From Bradyrhizobium sp. NP1 (lineage in GTDB: Bacteria > Pseudomonadota > Alphaproteobacteria > Rhizobiales > Xanthobacteraceae), in assembly GCF_030378205.1 (NCBI RefSeq), contig NZ_CP127385.1, positions 744,001-808,000 on the forward strand: a stretch of 64,000 bases of DNA, written 5' to 3'. The notes beneath the pieces were generated by a model. The model made no database searches. It was not told where the DNA came from and worked only from the letters and a program-made list of their open reading frames with translations. A program made the position numbers and the translations under genes. Numbering within the stretch: the first letter of the stretch is position 1; each line of letters opens with the position of its first letter. This document shows, piece by piece, positions 1-7,601 of the stretch.

Positions 1-138
1 GAGCTCGCGCAGCAGCTGGCAATAGCGGTCGGCCTTTTCCAGCACCGGATCGATGATCAGCGCCTCGCCGCCGGCGCGGCTGGCGAGCAGATAGCTATAG
101 GTTCCGGACACGCTGTCGAACAGCTGGCGAAAGATCAT
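1..138 (-). CDS. Persulfide dioxygenase-like MBL-fold hydrolase (N-terminal part, cut by window edge)
   Basis: Only the first 46 codons are present; the gene runs off the left edge. The visible N-terminus ([19 protein letters not shown], then [15 protein letters not shown]) matches the opening of ETHE1/Blh-type metallo-beta-lactamase-fold persulfide dioxygenases, which oxidise glutathione persulfide to sulfite. The metal-binding HxHxDH motif lies beyond the edge, so catalytic competence cannot be judged. It reads in the same direction as the sox operon, 39 bp downstream of the DsrE-family gene, which fits a role in sulfane sulfur disposal. The start is the ATG at 138. Confidence 0.72.
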   Translation of the reverse strand, partial: MIFRQLFDSVSGTYSYLLASRAGGEALIIDPVLEKADRYCQLLREL

Positions 139-177
139 GGCAGGCCTCGCCGGGTTTTGAGTAGCGACTTTATCATC

Positions 178-633
178 TCAGGGCCGGACATAGCTCCAGC
201 TCTGCTCCTGCAATTCCATCAGGTGGACGACGCCCGAAGGCACCACGGTGGCTTCGGGCAGGATGGCGACCGCGTGCCCTTCGCGCTTTTCCATCGCGGT
301 CTTGGTGACGTTGCAGGCGGAGAACTGGATCTTGCCGGGGAACACCATGTCCTTCAGCCGCCTCACGCGGTCCTGCACCGGCGAGGCGTCGGCCCGCAGC
401 ATGGTGAGCCCGGGGCCATAGGTGACGATGTCGATGTCGACGTCCTCGTTCTTGCCGCGGTAATATTCGATCACGTTGGTGGCGTTGTTCAGCACCTGGT
501 TCATCACGTCGGGATCGTTCTGGTCGACGTGGAAGGCGACGTGATGGGCCTTGCCTTCGGCCGCAGGCGCACGCGTCGCAAAAGCATGCGACAGCAGGAT
601 TGCGGCAGCGAGACTGACGATAGCGCGGTGCAT
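178..633 (-). CDS. Exported DsrE-family protein
   Basis: The 151-residue product has a Sec signal peptide (MHRAIVSLAAAILLSHAFA, cleaved near APAAEG). The rest looks like the DsrE/DsrF-like fold, with a DVDIDIVTYGPGL strand and a Cys in the FSACNVT segment, the position where family members may carry a sulfur-accepting cysteine. The ATG at 633 was chosen because GGAAGG lies 10 bases upstream and the signal peptide begins there; an upstream in-frame ATG at 684 has no such site. It sits between soxB and the persulfide dioxygenase-like gene, so a periplasmic sulfur-carrier or persulfide-handling role is inferred. Confidence 0.75.
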   Translation of the reverse strand: MHRAIVSLAAAILLSHAFATRAPAAEGKAHHVAFHVDQNDPDVMNQVLNNATNVIEYYRGKNEDVDIDIVTYGPGLTMLRADASPVQDRVRRLKDMVFPGKIQFSACNVTKTAMEKREGHAVAILPEATVVPSGVVHLMELQEQSWSYVRP

Positions 634-744
634 TGCAACATTCCTTCCGGGTTTGCCGATTATACAAGTTTTCGGTCGATGCAAGTATCGGCTGGCGGTC
701 GATACTGATCGTTACGCCAGCTGGCCTTGGCCCTCTCCTTGACC

Positions 745-2490
745 CTATCCCTGGCCGGCAATTCCCGGATTGCCGTCGACGCCCTTCAGCGTCACGCCGG
801 GCGCGGCGCGGTTCGGCGGCCGGCCGGCGCGGAGGTGCTTGGCCACCACATCCCAGACCGGCGTGCCGTTCTGCTCGTTGACCGAGGCCCAGCCGGTGAC
901 CTTGTAGCGCTTGTTTGCCTCGAGTGGGCGGCCGTTTGCCAGTTTCAGCTCCGAAATCCGGCGGCCGATCGCTTCATTGGGCGCGCAGGCGTAAGTGAGC
1001 CCGCCGACCCGGACCATGTCGCCGCCCTGCTGATAATAGGGATCGGGATTGAACAGATTGTCGCAGACGTCTTCCATCACGTCCTTGATCTGGGCGCCGG
1101 TCATCGCTTGCGAATAGGTTTCGCCATAGGTGATCGCAGTTTCGGCCAGCACGTCCTCCATGGTCAGCGCCTGGCCGGCGAGCATCGTGGTGCCCCAGCG
1201 GAAGCCCGGCGACAGCGCGATCTCGCCGTCGAGCTCGGCGAGCAGCGCGTCGCAGATCATCTGGTCCACGGGACCGGAGAAATTGCCGCGGCGGTAGAGC
1301 AGGTGATCGGCGGTGGCAAGCTTGTCGCTCCACGATACGGTAAGCGAGCTGCGCAGCTTGTCGATCAGCGCGGTCATCCCCTGATCCGGCTTCAGCAGCT
1401 CGGAGAACACCGGCAATAGCCGGTAGCGCAGGTCGACGACCTTGCCCTTGGCGAGCTCGAGGTCGAGGACGCCGAGGAATTTTCCATTCGAGCCGGCATT
1501 GGTGACCAGCGTGTTGCCGCCGGCGTTCTTCACCGTGACCGGCTGCGGCACGGCGTCGTGGGTGTGGCCGCCGAGGATGATGTCGATGCCCGTGACGCGG
1601 CTGGCGAGCTTGAGGTCGACGTCCATGCCGTTGTGCGACAACAGCAGCACCGCGTCGGCCTTGTCGTTGCCGCGCAGGCTGTCGACGAGCTTCTGCAGCT
1701 CCTCCTCGCGGATGCCGAATTTCCAGTCCGGCGTGAAGCGCTTCGGATGGGCGATCGGCACATAGGGAAAGGCCTGCCCGATCACGGCGACGCGGTAGCC
1801 GCCGACCTCCTTGATCGTGGCCGGCTTGAACACGCGGCCCGAGGCGGGATCGAACGCCTTGGCGTCGTTGAACGCCGCCTCTTCGGTCAGGAACACGTTC
1901 TGCGCCAGGAACTCGCCCTTGAAGCGCGCGAGGTTGTCGCGCAGCGTGGCCTCGCCATAGGTGAATTCCCAGTGGCCGGTCATCGCATCGACGCCGAGCA
2001 GGTTCGTCGCCTCCACCATGTCGGCGCCGCGCATGGTGTTGGCGAGTCCCGAGCCCTGCCAGCTATCGCCGCCATCGAGCAGCAGCGAACGGTTGGGTCC
2101 GACATCGCCGCGCAGCCGGTCGATCAGCGTCTTCAGATAGGCGTAGCCGCCGAGCTTGCCGAAGCGCTGCGCCGACTTCTCGAATTCGATGCAGGTGAAG
2201 GCATAGGCGTCCGCGCTGTCGGCCCTTATGCCGTACCGGTTGAGGAAGGCACGGCCAACCAGGTGCGGCGGCCTTCCTTCCATCTCGCCGATACCGATAT
2301 TGACGCCGGGTTCGCGGAAATAGATCGGCAGCAGCTGCGCGTGGGTGTCGGTGAGATGCAGGATGCGCGCATTGCCGAAGCGCTCGACGTCGTAGACGCC
2401 GCCCTCGGCCGCGCGGCCAAGCCGCGGCAGGCCGGCTGCGAGCGCGGCGGTGCCGGCCGTTTTCAGAAAATCGCGCCGGCGGATTTGCAT
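745..2490 (-). CDS. soxB: SoxB, thiosulfohydrolase of the periplasmic Sox complex
   Basis: SoxB hydrolyses the terminal sulfone from the cysteine-bound intermediate on SoxYZ and releases sulfate. The 581-aa protein starts with a Tat signal (RRRDFLK, residues 4-10). It shows the 5-prime-nucleotidase-like metallophosphatase motifs in order: DTH (48-50), DGGD (139-142), the SoxB-typical GHWE (172-175), SHNG (285-288) and GGHTHD (307-312). These are the expected dimanganese ligands. The length is typical. GGAGAG lies just upstream of the ATG at 2490. It is the last sox gene of the operon, 22 bp after soxK. Confidence 0.97.
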   Translation of the reverse strand: MQIRRRDFLKTAGTAALAAGLPRLGRAAEGGVYDVERFGNARILHLTDTHAQLLPIYFREPGVNIGIGEMEGRPPHLVGRAFLNRYGIRADSADAYAFTCIEFEKSAQRFGKLGGYAYLKTLIDRLRGDVGPNRSLLLDGGDSWQGSGLANTMRGADMVEATNLLGVDAMTGHWEFTYGEATLRDNLARFKGEFLAQNVFLTEEAAFNDAKAFDPASGRVFKPATIKEVGGYRVAVIGQAFPYVPIAHPKRFTPDWKFGIREEELQKLVDSLRGNDKADAVLLLSHNGMDVDLKLASRVTGIDIILGGHTHDAVPQPVTVKNAGGNTLVTNAGSNGKFLGVLDLELAKGKVVDLRYRLLPVFSELLKPDQGMTALIDKLRSSLTVSWSDKLATADHLLYRRGNFSGPVDQMICDALLAELDGEIALSPGFRWGTTMLAGQALTMEDVLAETAITYGETYSQAMTGAQIKDVMEDVCDNLFNPDPYYQQGGDMVRVGGLTYACAPNEAIGRRISELKLANGRPLEANKRYKVTGWASVNEQNGTPVWDVVAKHLRAGRPPNRAAPGVTLKGVDGNPGIAGQG

Positions 2491-2512
2491 GGGGATCTCT
2501 CCGCGCCGCCTT

Positions 2513-2872
2513 TCAGCGGATCTCCATGTCCTTCCAGCGCGCTTTCTCGCTGGTCGCCTGGAAGATCGACGCCTTCGCCTGCGCCTCGGCCTCCTTCGCC
2601 TGCGCGATGGCCTGATCGAAATCGCCGGAAGCGCCCGCCTTCTTCGCCGCCGCCAGCGCCGCTTCGGTGGTGGTCCATCGGTTGCGCAAGGTTCCCGCTT
2701 CCTTCTCGGCCGCTTCGGCAGCGGCGAGCGCCGCCTTGAACTCAGCCTCAGTGGCGGCCAACACGGCCGTCGCGCCGATGGTCAGCAGCCCCGCGGCCAG
2801 CAGCAAAGCCGGCAAACCTGTCGCGAGCATGGCCTTGCCGGAACGCCGCTTGCGGTTCTCGATCAGGCTCAT
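2513..2872 (-). CDS. soxK: SoxK-like SoxXA-binding small protein
   Basis: The 119-aa protein has a hydrophobic export segment (about residues 14-40), then an Ala/Glu/Lys-rich helical stretch (TEAEFKAALAAAEAAEKEA and AIAQAKEAEAQAKAS). This composition and the position next to soxA are typical of SoxK/SAXB, a small subunit that binds and stimulates the SoxXA cytochrome in some bacteria. The start overlaps the soxA stop as ATGA at 2869-2872, so it is translationally coupled to soxA. A longer reading frame through soxA exists here but is a shadow. The family call rests on context and composition. Confidence 0.7.
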   Translation of the reverse strand: MSLIENRKRRSGKAMLATGLPALLLAAGLLTIGATAVLAATEAEFKAALAAAEAAEKEAGTLRNRWTTTEAALAAAKKAGASGDFDQAIAQAKEAEAQAKASIFQATSEKARWKDMEIR

Positions 2873-3720
2873 GGCCGCGCTCCCGGGCCGGAAATCGGCA
2901 GGCCGTTGCTCATGTAGGAGAGATAATATTCGAGGTCGCGATATTCCTCGTCCTGCGCGTTGAGCGGCACGGCGCGGGTCTGGCTGTTGCAGGTCAGGAA
3001 GCGGCGGCTGGTCGTGCCCATGCCGCTCCATTCGGAGCGGTAGATCGGCATGGCGTTGAGGATGCCGAGTGCGGGGGCCAGCACCTCGGCGCGGATGCGC
3101 TCGCCCGGGCTCTGCACATGGCAGTTCGCGCAGGAGAAGTTGAGCTGGCCGCGGCGCGTGTAGAAATATTCCTTGCCCTTCTGGTAGGCGGCGAGCGCGC
3201 GCGGATCGTTCGGGATCGTGATGTTCATCGGCTTGCCGCGCGAGGTGAAGGCCATATAGGCGGTGAGCGAGGCCATCTCGTCCTTCACGTAGGAGAAGGG
3301 CGCTTCGCCATTGGCCTCGCGGCAGCGGTTGAGCGCGAGCTCGAGCGTGACGACCTGGCCTTCCTTCTCGTCGAAATAGGGATAGTTCTGGCGGATGCCG
3401 ATGCCCTTGTCCGGAAAGCAGTCGCCATAGGTCTTGCCGTTCTTGAACGGCGTCGAAAACATCTCCTTGCCGGCCTCCAGCGAAAATTCGTAGGGCGGGA
3501 ACTGCTCCTTCTCCTCCCACTGCCGGTGCAGGTCGGCATCCATGGAGTAGGGTCCGTTGACGAACTCCTGCGAGGTCACCTTGGGAAACTTGTCGGTGAA
3601 GTACTTCTGGAACACTTTCGCGTCGCGCGCCGGATCGACCGCGTCAGTGGCGCGCGAAGAGGTCGGCGCTGCGAGCACCAAAGCCGCTGAAGCGAAGAGG
3701 ATTGCGAGCCGCATGCGCAT
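2869..3720 (-). CDS. soxA: SoxA, c-type cytochrome of SoxXA (single-haem form)
   Basis: SoxXA couples thiosulfate oxidatively to the swinging-arm cysteine of SoxYZ. The 283-aa protein has an N-terminal signal peptide, one CXXCH haem site (CANCH, 197-201) and the conserved ligand Cys in LTCNSQTRA (C244), which is the modified cysteine in known SoxA proteins. The N-terminal haem of diheme SoxA proteins is missing; instead there are two isolated cysteines, C101 and C133, as expected where a disulfide replaces that haem. The gene lies 12 bp after soxZ and overlaps soxK. Confidence 0.96.
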   Translation of the reverse strand: MRMRLAILFASAALVLAAPTSSRATDAVDPARDAKVFQKYFTDKFPKVTSQEFVNGPYSMDADLHRQWEEKEQFPPYEFSLEAGKEMFSTPFKNGKTYGDCFPDKGIGIRQNYPYFDEKEGQVVTLELALNRCREANGEAPFSYVKDEMASLTAYMAFTSRGKPMNITIPNDPRALAAYQKGKEYFYTRRGQLNFSCANCHVQSPGERIRAEVLAPALGILNAMPIYRSEWSGMGTTSRRFLTCNSQTRAVPLNAQDEEYRDLEYYLSYMSNGLPISGPGARP

Positions 3721-3732
3721 TGCCCGGATCTT

Positions 3733-4044
3733 CTATTGGATCTTGGCCGTCGTGGAGTCGCGCTCGCCCTTGTTGTCGACCCAGCTGATCTTGAGGTCGT
3801 CACCCTTCTTGGCGCCCTTGAAAGCGAACTTCACGTAGGGATCCTTGGAGACCGCCGCGCCCCAGTCGGCGACGAAAACCTGCTTGCTGTCATGCTCGAA
3901 GGTCAGTTGCTGGATGAAATGCGGCGGAATGAGGTCGCCCTTGGCGTCCTTGACGAAGCCGGAATCCATCGGGTGCTGGATCAGGGTCTGCACCTCGGTA
4001 ATGTCGCCATTGGCAATGGCGCGCACGCGAATGGTCGATGGCAT
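3733..4044 (-). CDS. soxZ: SoxZ, partner of the sulfur carrier SoxY
   Basis: The 103-aa beta-sandwich protein pairs with SoxY to form the substrate carrier of the Sox cycle. Recognisable segments are the opening IRVRAIANGDITEVQTLIQHPMDSG and the C-terminal KISWVDNKGE strand; no signal peptide is present, as usual for SoxZ, which is exported with SoxY. The length is normal. GGAGA lies 7 bases before the ATG at 4044. It follows soxY and precedes soxA in the same operon. Confidence 0.96.
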   Translation of the reverse strand: MPSTIRVRAIANGDITEVQTLIQHPMDSGFVKDAKGDLIPPHFIQQLTFEHDSKQVFVADWGAAVSKDPYVKFAFKGAKKGDDLKISWVDNKGERDSTTAKIQ

Positions 4045-4119
4045 CGTTTTTCTCCAACTCTATGTCTGGCGCATGATCGTTGCGGAAAACCCGGCTCCGC
4101 CTTTCGATCACACGCACGC

Positions 4120-4608
4120 CTATCCGCCGCAGCCGCCGACTGTGACCTTGACTTCCTTGGTAGCGCTGTAGAGCTTGCCGCCGGCTTCCACGATCGCGAT
4201 CACGTTGCAGGTCTTGGCCATCTTCAGCCGGTTGGCGACCGCCGGCAGCGTGCCTTCCGGTATTCGGTAATGCGCCGCCAGCGCGTTGGGATTTTCGCTG
4301 GCCAGGAACGCGATCGAGGTCACGCCGTCGAGCGTGGTGGTGACGGAAATCGGCACCACGCCGCCGTTCTCGGCGATCTCGGGCGCATCGAGCTTGACCT
4401 TGTCGGAGGCTTCCGCGGTCCGGCCATAGAGCGCCTTGATCGCGTCGGCGTCGCCCTTCTGCTTGAAGGCTGCCTCCGGATAGGGATCGTTGGCGGCAGC
4501 AAGCACCGCCGGTGCGGCGATGCTGATGCCGAGGCCCGCCAGCGCCACGAGGCCCGCGCCCTGCAGGATCAGGCGGCGCGTCGCCGGAAAGCCGTTGTCT
4601 CTCTTCAT
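4120..4608 (-). CDS. soxY: SoxY, sulfur carrier with C-terminal GGCGG arm
   Basis: SoxY carries Sox intermediates on the cysteine of its flexible C-terminal arm; the predicted protein ends exactly in GGCGG, the defining motif. The 162-aa product has a Tat-type signal (RRLILQGAG) and the SoxY beta-sandwich body. The ATG at 4608 was chosen over an upstream in-frame ATG at 4650 because GGAGA lies upstream and the Tat signal then sits at a normal distance. It lies between soxX and soxZ. Confidence 0.97.
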   Translation of the reverse strand: MKRDNGFPATRRLILQGAGLVALAGLGISIAAPAVLAAANDPYPEAAFKQKGDADAIKALYGRTAEASDKVKLDAPEIAENGGVVPISVTTTLDGVTSIAFLASENPNALAAHYRIPEGTLPAVANRLKMAKTCNVIAIVEAGGKLYSATKEVKVTVGGCGG

Positions 4609-4627
4609 CGAAACATCTCCTGGCGCG

Positions 4628-4990
4628 TTACAGCGTCTGCAGGAAATCAACGACGGCGTTGATCTCCTGCTCGGTGAGGATGCGGTTGCGGCCGAATGGC
4701 GGCATCACGGTCAGCGGGTTGCGCTTGGTCTCGTCGGTGACGATGGCGACGAGATCGTTGCGATCGGGGTATTTGCTCTTGATGTCGGCGAGCGGTGGTC
4801 CGATCGTGCCCGGCAGATCGCCGCCCTTGATGACGTGGCAGGTCAGGCAATTGCCCTTGCCGCGGTCGAACGCGATCTTCTGTCCCTCGGCGGCGGCCGA
4901 TTGCGCCTGCGCGGAGCCGGCTGCCGCGATGCCGATCACCAGCGTCAGTGCCGGGATCAGGCCGGGCTTCGCCAAAAGTGGTTTGGTCAA
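4628..4990 (-). CDS. soxX: SoxX, small c-type cytochrome of SoxXA (TTG start)
   Basis: SoxX takes electrons from SoxA. The 120-aa product has a signal peptide ending near SAQA, a single haem site CLTCH (about 48-52) and a methionine axial ligand in TVMPPFG (about 96). No ATG fits. Two TTG codons are possible, at 5005 and 4990; 4990 is preferred because AGGA lies 7 bases upstream and the signal peptide then starts normally (LTKPLLAKPG). The gene follows soxD and precedes soxY. Confidence 0.93.
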   Translation of the reverse strand: MTKPLLAKPGLIPALTLVIGIAAAGSAQAQSAAAEGQKIAFDRGKGNCLTCHVIKGGDLPGTIGPPLADIKSKYPDRNDLVAIVTDETKRNPLTVMPPFGRNRILTEQEINAVVDFLQTL

Positions 4991-5024
4991 AGGCGTTTCC
5001 TGCAAATCGATGGCCGTTTACTGA

Positions 5025-5699
5025 TTACTTCGCTTGCATGGTGTCGAGCGGTCCGGTCGTGCGCGGTGTCAGGTTACGGCCCTCCGCCGTCGAGCTGACC
5101 TTGACGTCGGCCGGATCGGCGCAGCCGTTCATGCAGGGCTTGGCGGCGGTATCCGGCCTTGGATCGGTCCAGATGAAGCTGTCGCGATTGCGCATTTTGA
5201 CCTTCGGCAAACTGTCCCGGTCGGCGATGAAATCATCGGAAACGGCGTCGTTCAGGTTCAGTATATAAGCGGTCAAAGCATAAACGTCATCCGATGACAA
5301 TGAGTGCGGCGTCGGCATCGGCATGGCGCGGTTAATGTAGTCCCACAGCGTCGGCGCGAACGGCCAGTAGCTGCCGACCGTAGGCTCCGGGCGGTCGTCC
5401 CTGAGCGTCCCGACCCCGCCGGCGAGTTTTGGAAACCGGCCTTCGCCTTCGCCGAAAGTTCCATGACAGAGCGCGCATTGCTCGGCATAGACCTCCGAAC
5501 CGCGCTGCACCGTGCCCTTGCCGGGCGGCAGCCCCTCGCCATCGTCGCCGCGGACGTCGATGTTCCAGCCCGCGATCTGCTCGGGCGTCGCCCTCTCGCC
5601 ATAGCCGTAATGGCCGGGCTCTGCCGCATGCGCGAAGGGAGCGGCGGCGATGCCGACCGCCGCGCAAAGCAGGCGCACAGCGTCACGCAAGCTGGACAT
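5025..5699 (-). CDS. soxD: SoxD, cytochrome subunit of sulfane dehydrogenase, short single-haem form
   Basis: The protein has a signal peptide (MSSLRDAVRLLCAAVGIAA, cleaved near AHA), the SoxD-typical GYGERATPEQIAGWNIDVRG opening and one haem site CALCH (75-79). It ends after a CMNGC segment (189-193). At 224 aa it lacks the second cytochrome c domain found in the roughly 380-aa diheme SoxD of Paracoccus. The ATG at 5699 lies inside the end of soxC, a 17-bp overlap that implies translational coupling. It should pass electrons from SoxC to a downstream cytochrome. Confidence 0.92.
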   Translation of the reverse strand: MSSLRDAVRLLCAAVGIAAAPFAHAAEPGHYGYGERATPEQIAGWNIDVRGDDGEGLPPGKGTVQRGSEVYAEQCALCHGTFGEGEGRFPKLAGGVGTLRDDRPEPTVGSYWPFAPTLWDYINRAMPMPTPHSLSSDDVYALTAYILNLNDAVSDDFIADRDSLPKVKMRNRDSFIWTDPRPDTAAKPCMNGCADPADVKVSSTAEGRNLTPRTTGPLDTMQAK

Positions 5700-6984
5700 C
5701 GAACACGCTTCCGTCTGACTTGACCTGCCAGGTCTGGATCGAATTGTTGTGGTAGACCGAGTTGGTGCCGCGCAGCTTTCGCAGTTGCGCAATCGTCGGC
5801 TGCACATAGCCGGTCTCGTCGATGACGCGTGACTCGAGCAGCGCCGGCCGGCCGTCCCAGTGCCAAGGCATGGTGAATTTGGTCAGCGCCTTCGACAGCA
5901 CCGGCTCGTGCAGCCGCGCGCTCTGCCAGTTGATGCCGCCGTCGGTGGAGACGTCGACCCGCTTGACCTTGCCGGTGCCGGTCCATGCCAGCCCGCGGAT
6001 TTCATAGAGGCCCGGGCTTTGAAGCGGCTTTTCGGGGCAGGGGAAGATAATGACGGATTTGGCGTCGATCAGCCAGGTGAAGCCGCGCGAGGTGCCGTCC
6101 GGCATCAGGTCGGTATATTTGGAGGTCTCCTCGCGGGAATACCACGGCTTCTCGCCGAGCTTGATCCGCCTCAGCCATTTGATGTTGACGTTGCCTTCCC
6201 AGCCGGGGACCACGAGCCGCAGCGGATAGCCCTGCTCGGGGCGCAGCGCCTCGCCGTTCTGGGCGTAGACCACGAGGCAATCGTCGAGGCACTTGTCGAG
6301 CGGCAGGCTGCGGTTCATGTGCGCGCCGTCGGCGCCCTCGACCATCACCCACTTCGCGTCCTTCTTGACGCCGACCTCTTCGAGCAGCGTCGAGAGCTTG
6401 ACGCCGGTCCACTCCGCGCAACCGATCATGCCGTGATTGAACTGCAGCGAATTGATCTGCGCGGCGCGCCATTCCATGCCGCCATTGGCCGGGCACTCGA
6501 TGAAGTGGATGCGCGACACCTGCGGAAAGCGCATGATGTCCTTCATCGAAAGGATCAGCGGCCGCTCGACCAGGCCGTGGATCATCAGCCGGTGCTGCGC
6601 CGGATCGATGTCCGGCCGCCCCGCATGGTGGCGCTCGAAGAACAGACCGTTCGGCGTGATGATGCCCTGCAGCTCCTGCAGCGGCGAGAAGCTGACGGAG
6701 GATTCGGTGCCGGCAGTGAGCCAGGGCACGTTGCGCCTGATCACGCCGGCCTCGGCGTCCGCCGGCCTGCCATAGGGCCGGTCGACCACGCCGGCGCCGA
6801 GCGATTGCGACCATGGCGCGTCGGCCGGCGGGGAGGCCGGCTCGGGCGTGCCCGCCTTTGCGCCGAAGGCGAGGCTGCCGGTCAGCGCAGCACTGATGCC
6901 CAGAAATGCGCGGCGGGCAAGCCGGGCGGGCGGGCCGCCAGACTCCGGCAGTAAATCCATGCTGTCCTGGCGCTCAGGCCGCAT
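5683..6984 (-). CDS. soxC: SoxC, molybdenum subunit of sulfane dehydrogenase
   Basis: SoxC oxidises the sulfane sulfur left on SoxYZ by six electrons. The 433-aa protein has a Tat signal (ARRAFLGISAALTG, about 23-36), an oxidoreductase molybdopterin domain with the Mo-ligating cysteine in FIECPANGG (C164), and a C-terminal dimerisation domain. AAGGGGAAGG immediately before the ATG at 6984 supports this start. It is the first gene of the sox operon and diverges from the SqrR-like regulator gene. The presence of SoxCD predicts complete oxidation of thiosulfate to sulfate without sulfur globules. Confidence 0.97.
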   Translation of the reverse strand: MRPERQDSMDLLPESGGPPARLARRAFLGISAALTGSLAFGAKAGTPEPASPPADAPWSQSLGAGVVDRPYGRPADAEAGVIRRNVPWLTAGTESSVSFSPLQELQGIITPNGLFFERHHAGRPDIDPAQHRLMIHGLVERPLILSMKDIMRFPQVSRIHFIECPANGGMEWRAAQINSLQFNHGMIGCAEWTGVKLSTLLEEVGVKKDAKWVMVEGADGAHMNRSLPLDKCLDDCLVVYAQNGEALRPEQGYPLRLVVPGWEGNVNIKWLRRIKLGEKPWYSREETSKYTDLMPDGTSRGFTWLIDAKSVIIFPCPEKPLQSPGLYEIRGLAWTGTGKVKRVDVSTDGGINWQSARLHEPVLSKALTKFTMPWHWDGRPALLESRVIDETGYVQPTIAQLRKLRGTNSVYHNNSIQTWQVKSDGSVFDVQLA

Positions 6985-7053
6985 GTTTCCTTCCCCTTGC
7001 GGCGACCTTGCCGCATCATTTGTTCTTTTTTCTCAGCTATCGGCATTTACTAA

Positions 7054-7069
7054 TTTAGTCAATGCTAAA
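7054..7069. promoter_or_regulatory. AT-rich inverted repeat in the soxC/regulator divergent region
   Basis: TTTAG (7054-7058) and CTAAA (7065-7069) form a perfect inverted repeat around six bases, in an AT-rich patch that also contains TTTACTAA just to its left. It lies 70 bp upstream of soxC, where the divergent ArsR-type repressor would be expected to bind. BigR/SqrR-type repressors are known to use AT-rich imperfect palindromes. Assignment as the operator is inference. Confidence 0.45.
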
Positions 7070-7145
7070 CCAGTGTGGTCGCACCCGAGCGCAGCGGCAG
7101 ATGTGCTAGATGTGCTCCGCGCCGTGACGGTGCGACCGGGACGGC

Positions 7146-7223
7146 GATCGGAACTGGTGATCGGAACTGGTGATCGGACTTGGCGACCGGACTTGGCGAC
7201 CGGATTTGACGATCGGGAATTGG
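7146..7223. repeat. Six 13-bp tandem repeats before the sulfur regulator gene
   Basis: Six consecutive 13-base units, consensus GATCGGAACTGGT drifting to GACCGGACTTGGC and GATCGGGAATTGG, run from 7146 to 7223 and end five bases before the ATG of the regulator gene. The first two units are identical and divergence increases rightwards. The array lies where the leader and ribosome binding site of that gene should be, and no good Shine-Dalgarno is otherwise visible. Confidence 0.9.
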
Positions 7224-7227
7224 ATTG

Positions 7228-7593
7228 ATGCGAGCAGCCGCAGTCACAGCGAGAAAAATGCCGGCCGGCTTCGGTGCCGATGCCGCGGCCGATCTGAAGA
7301 AACTGACCAGGCAGGCTGGCGAAGCCGCGCAGCTTCTGAAATTGCTCGGCAACGAGAAGCGGCTTCTGATCCTCTGCTTTCTCGCCGCGCGCGGCGAGAT
7401 GACGGTGGGCGAAATCGTCGGCGTCGTGAAGTTGAGCCAGTCCGCGCTGTCGCAGCATCTCGGCAGGCTGCGAAGCGACGGCCTGGTGGCGTTCCGGCGG
7501 ACGTCGCAGACGCTGCACTACCGTGTCACCGATGCCCGCGCGCTGCGGCTGTTGCAGGTGCTCAAGGAGATCTACTGCAGCGACCTGAAGTGA
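7228..7593 (+). CDS. SqrR/BigR-type ArsR repressor, persulfide-responsive, likely sox regulator
   Basis: The 121-aa winged-helix protein has the ArsR recognition segment VVKLSQSALSQHLGRLR. It carries two cysteines, C50 (LILCFL) and C117 (IYCSDL), at the positions of the two redox cysteines of SqrR and BigR, which form a tetrasulfide in response to persulfides and then release DNA. The spacing of 67 residues matches. Lack of the metal-site ELCVCDL motif argues against a metalloid sensor. It diverges from soxC, so repression of sox relieved by sulfane sulfur is inferred. The ATG at 7228 is preferred to the TTG at 7225. Confidence 0.88.
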   Translation: MRAAAVTARKMPAGFGADAAADLKKLTRQAGEAAQLLKLLGNEKRLLILCFLAARGEMTVGEIVGVVKLSQSALSQHLGRLRSDGLVAFRRTSQTLHYRVTDARALRLLQVLKEIYCSDLK

Positions 7594-7601
7594 GGCGTAT
7601 C

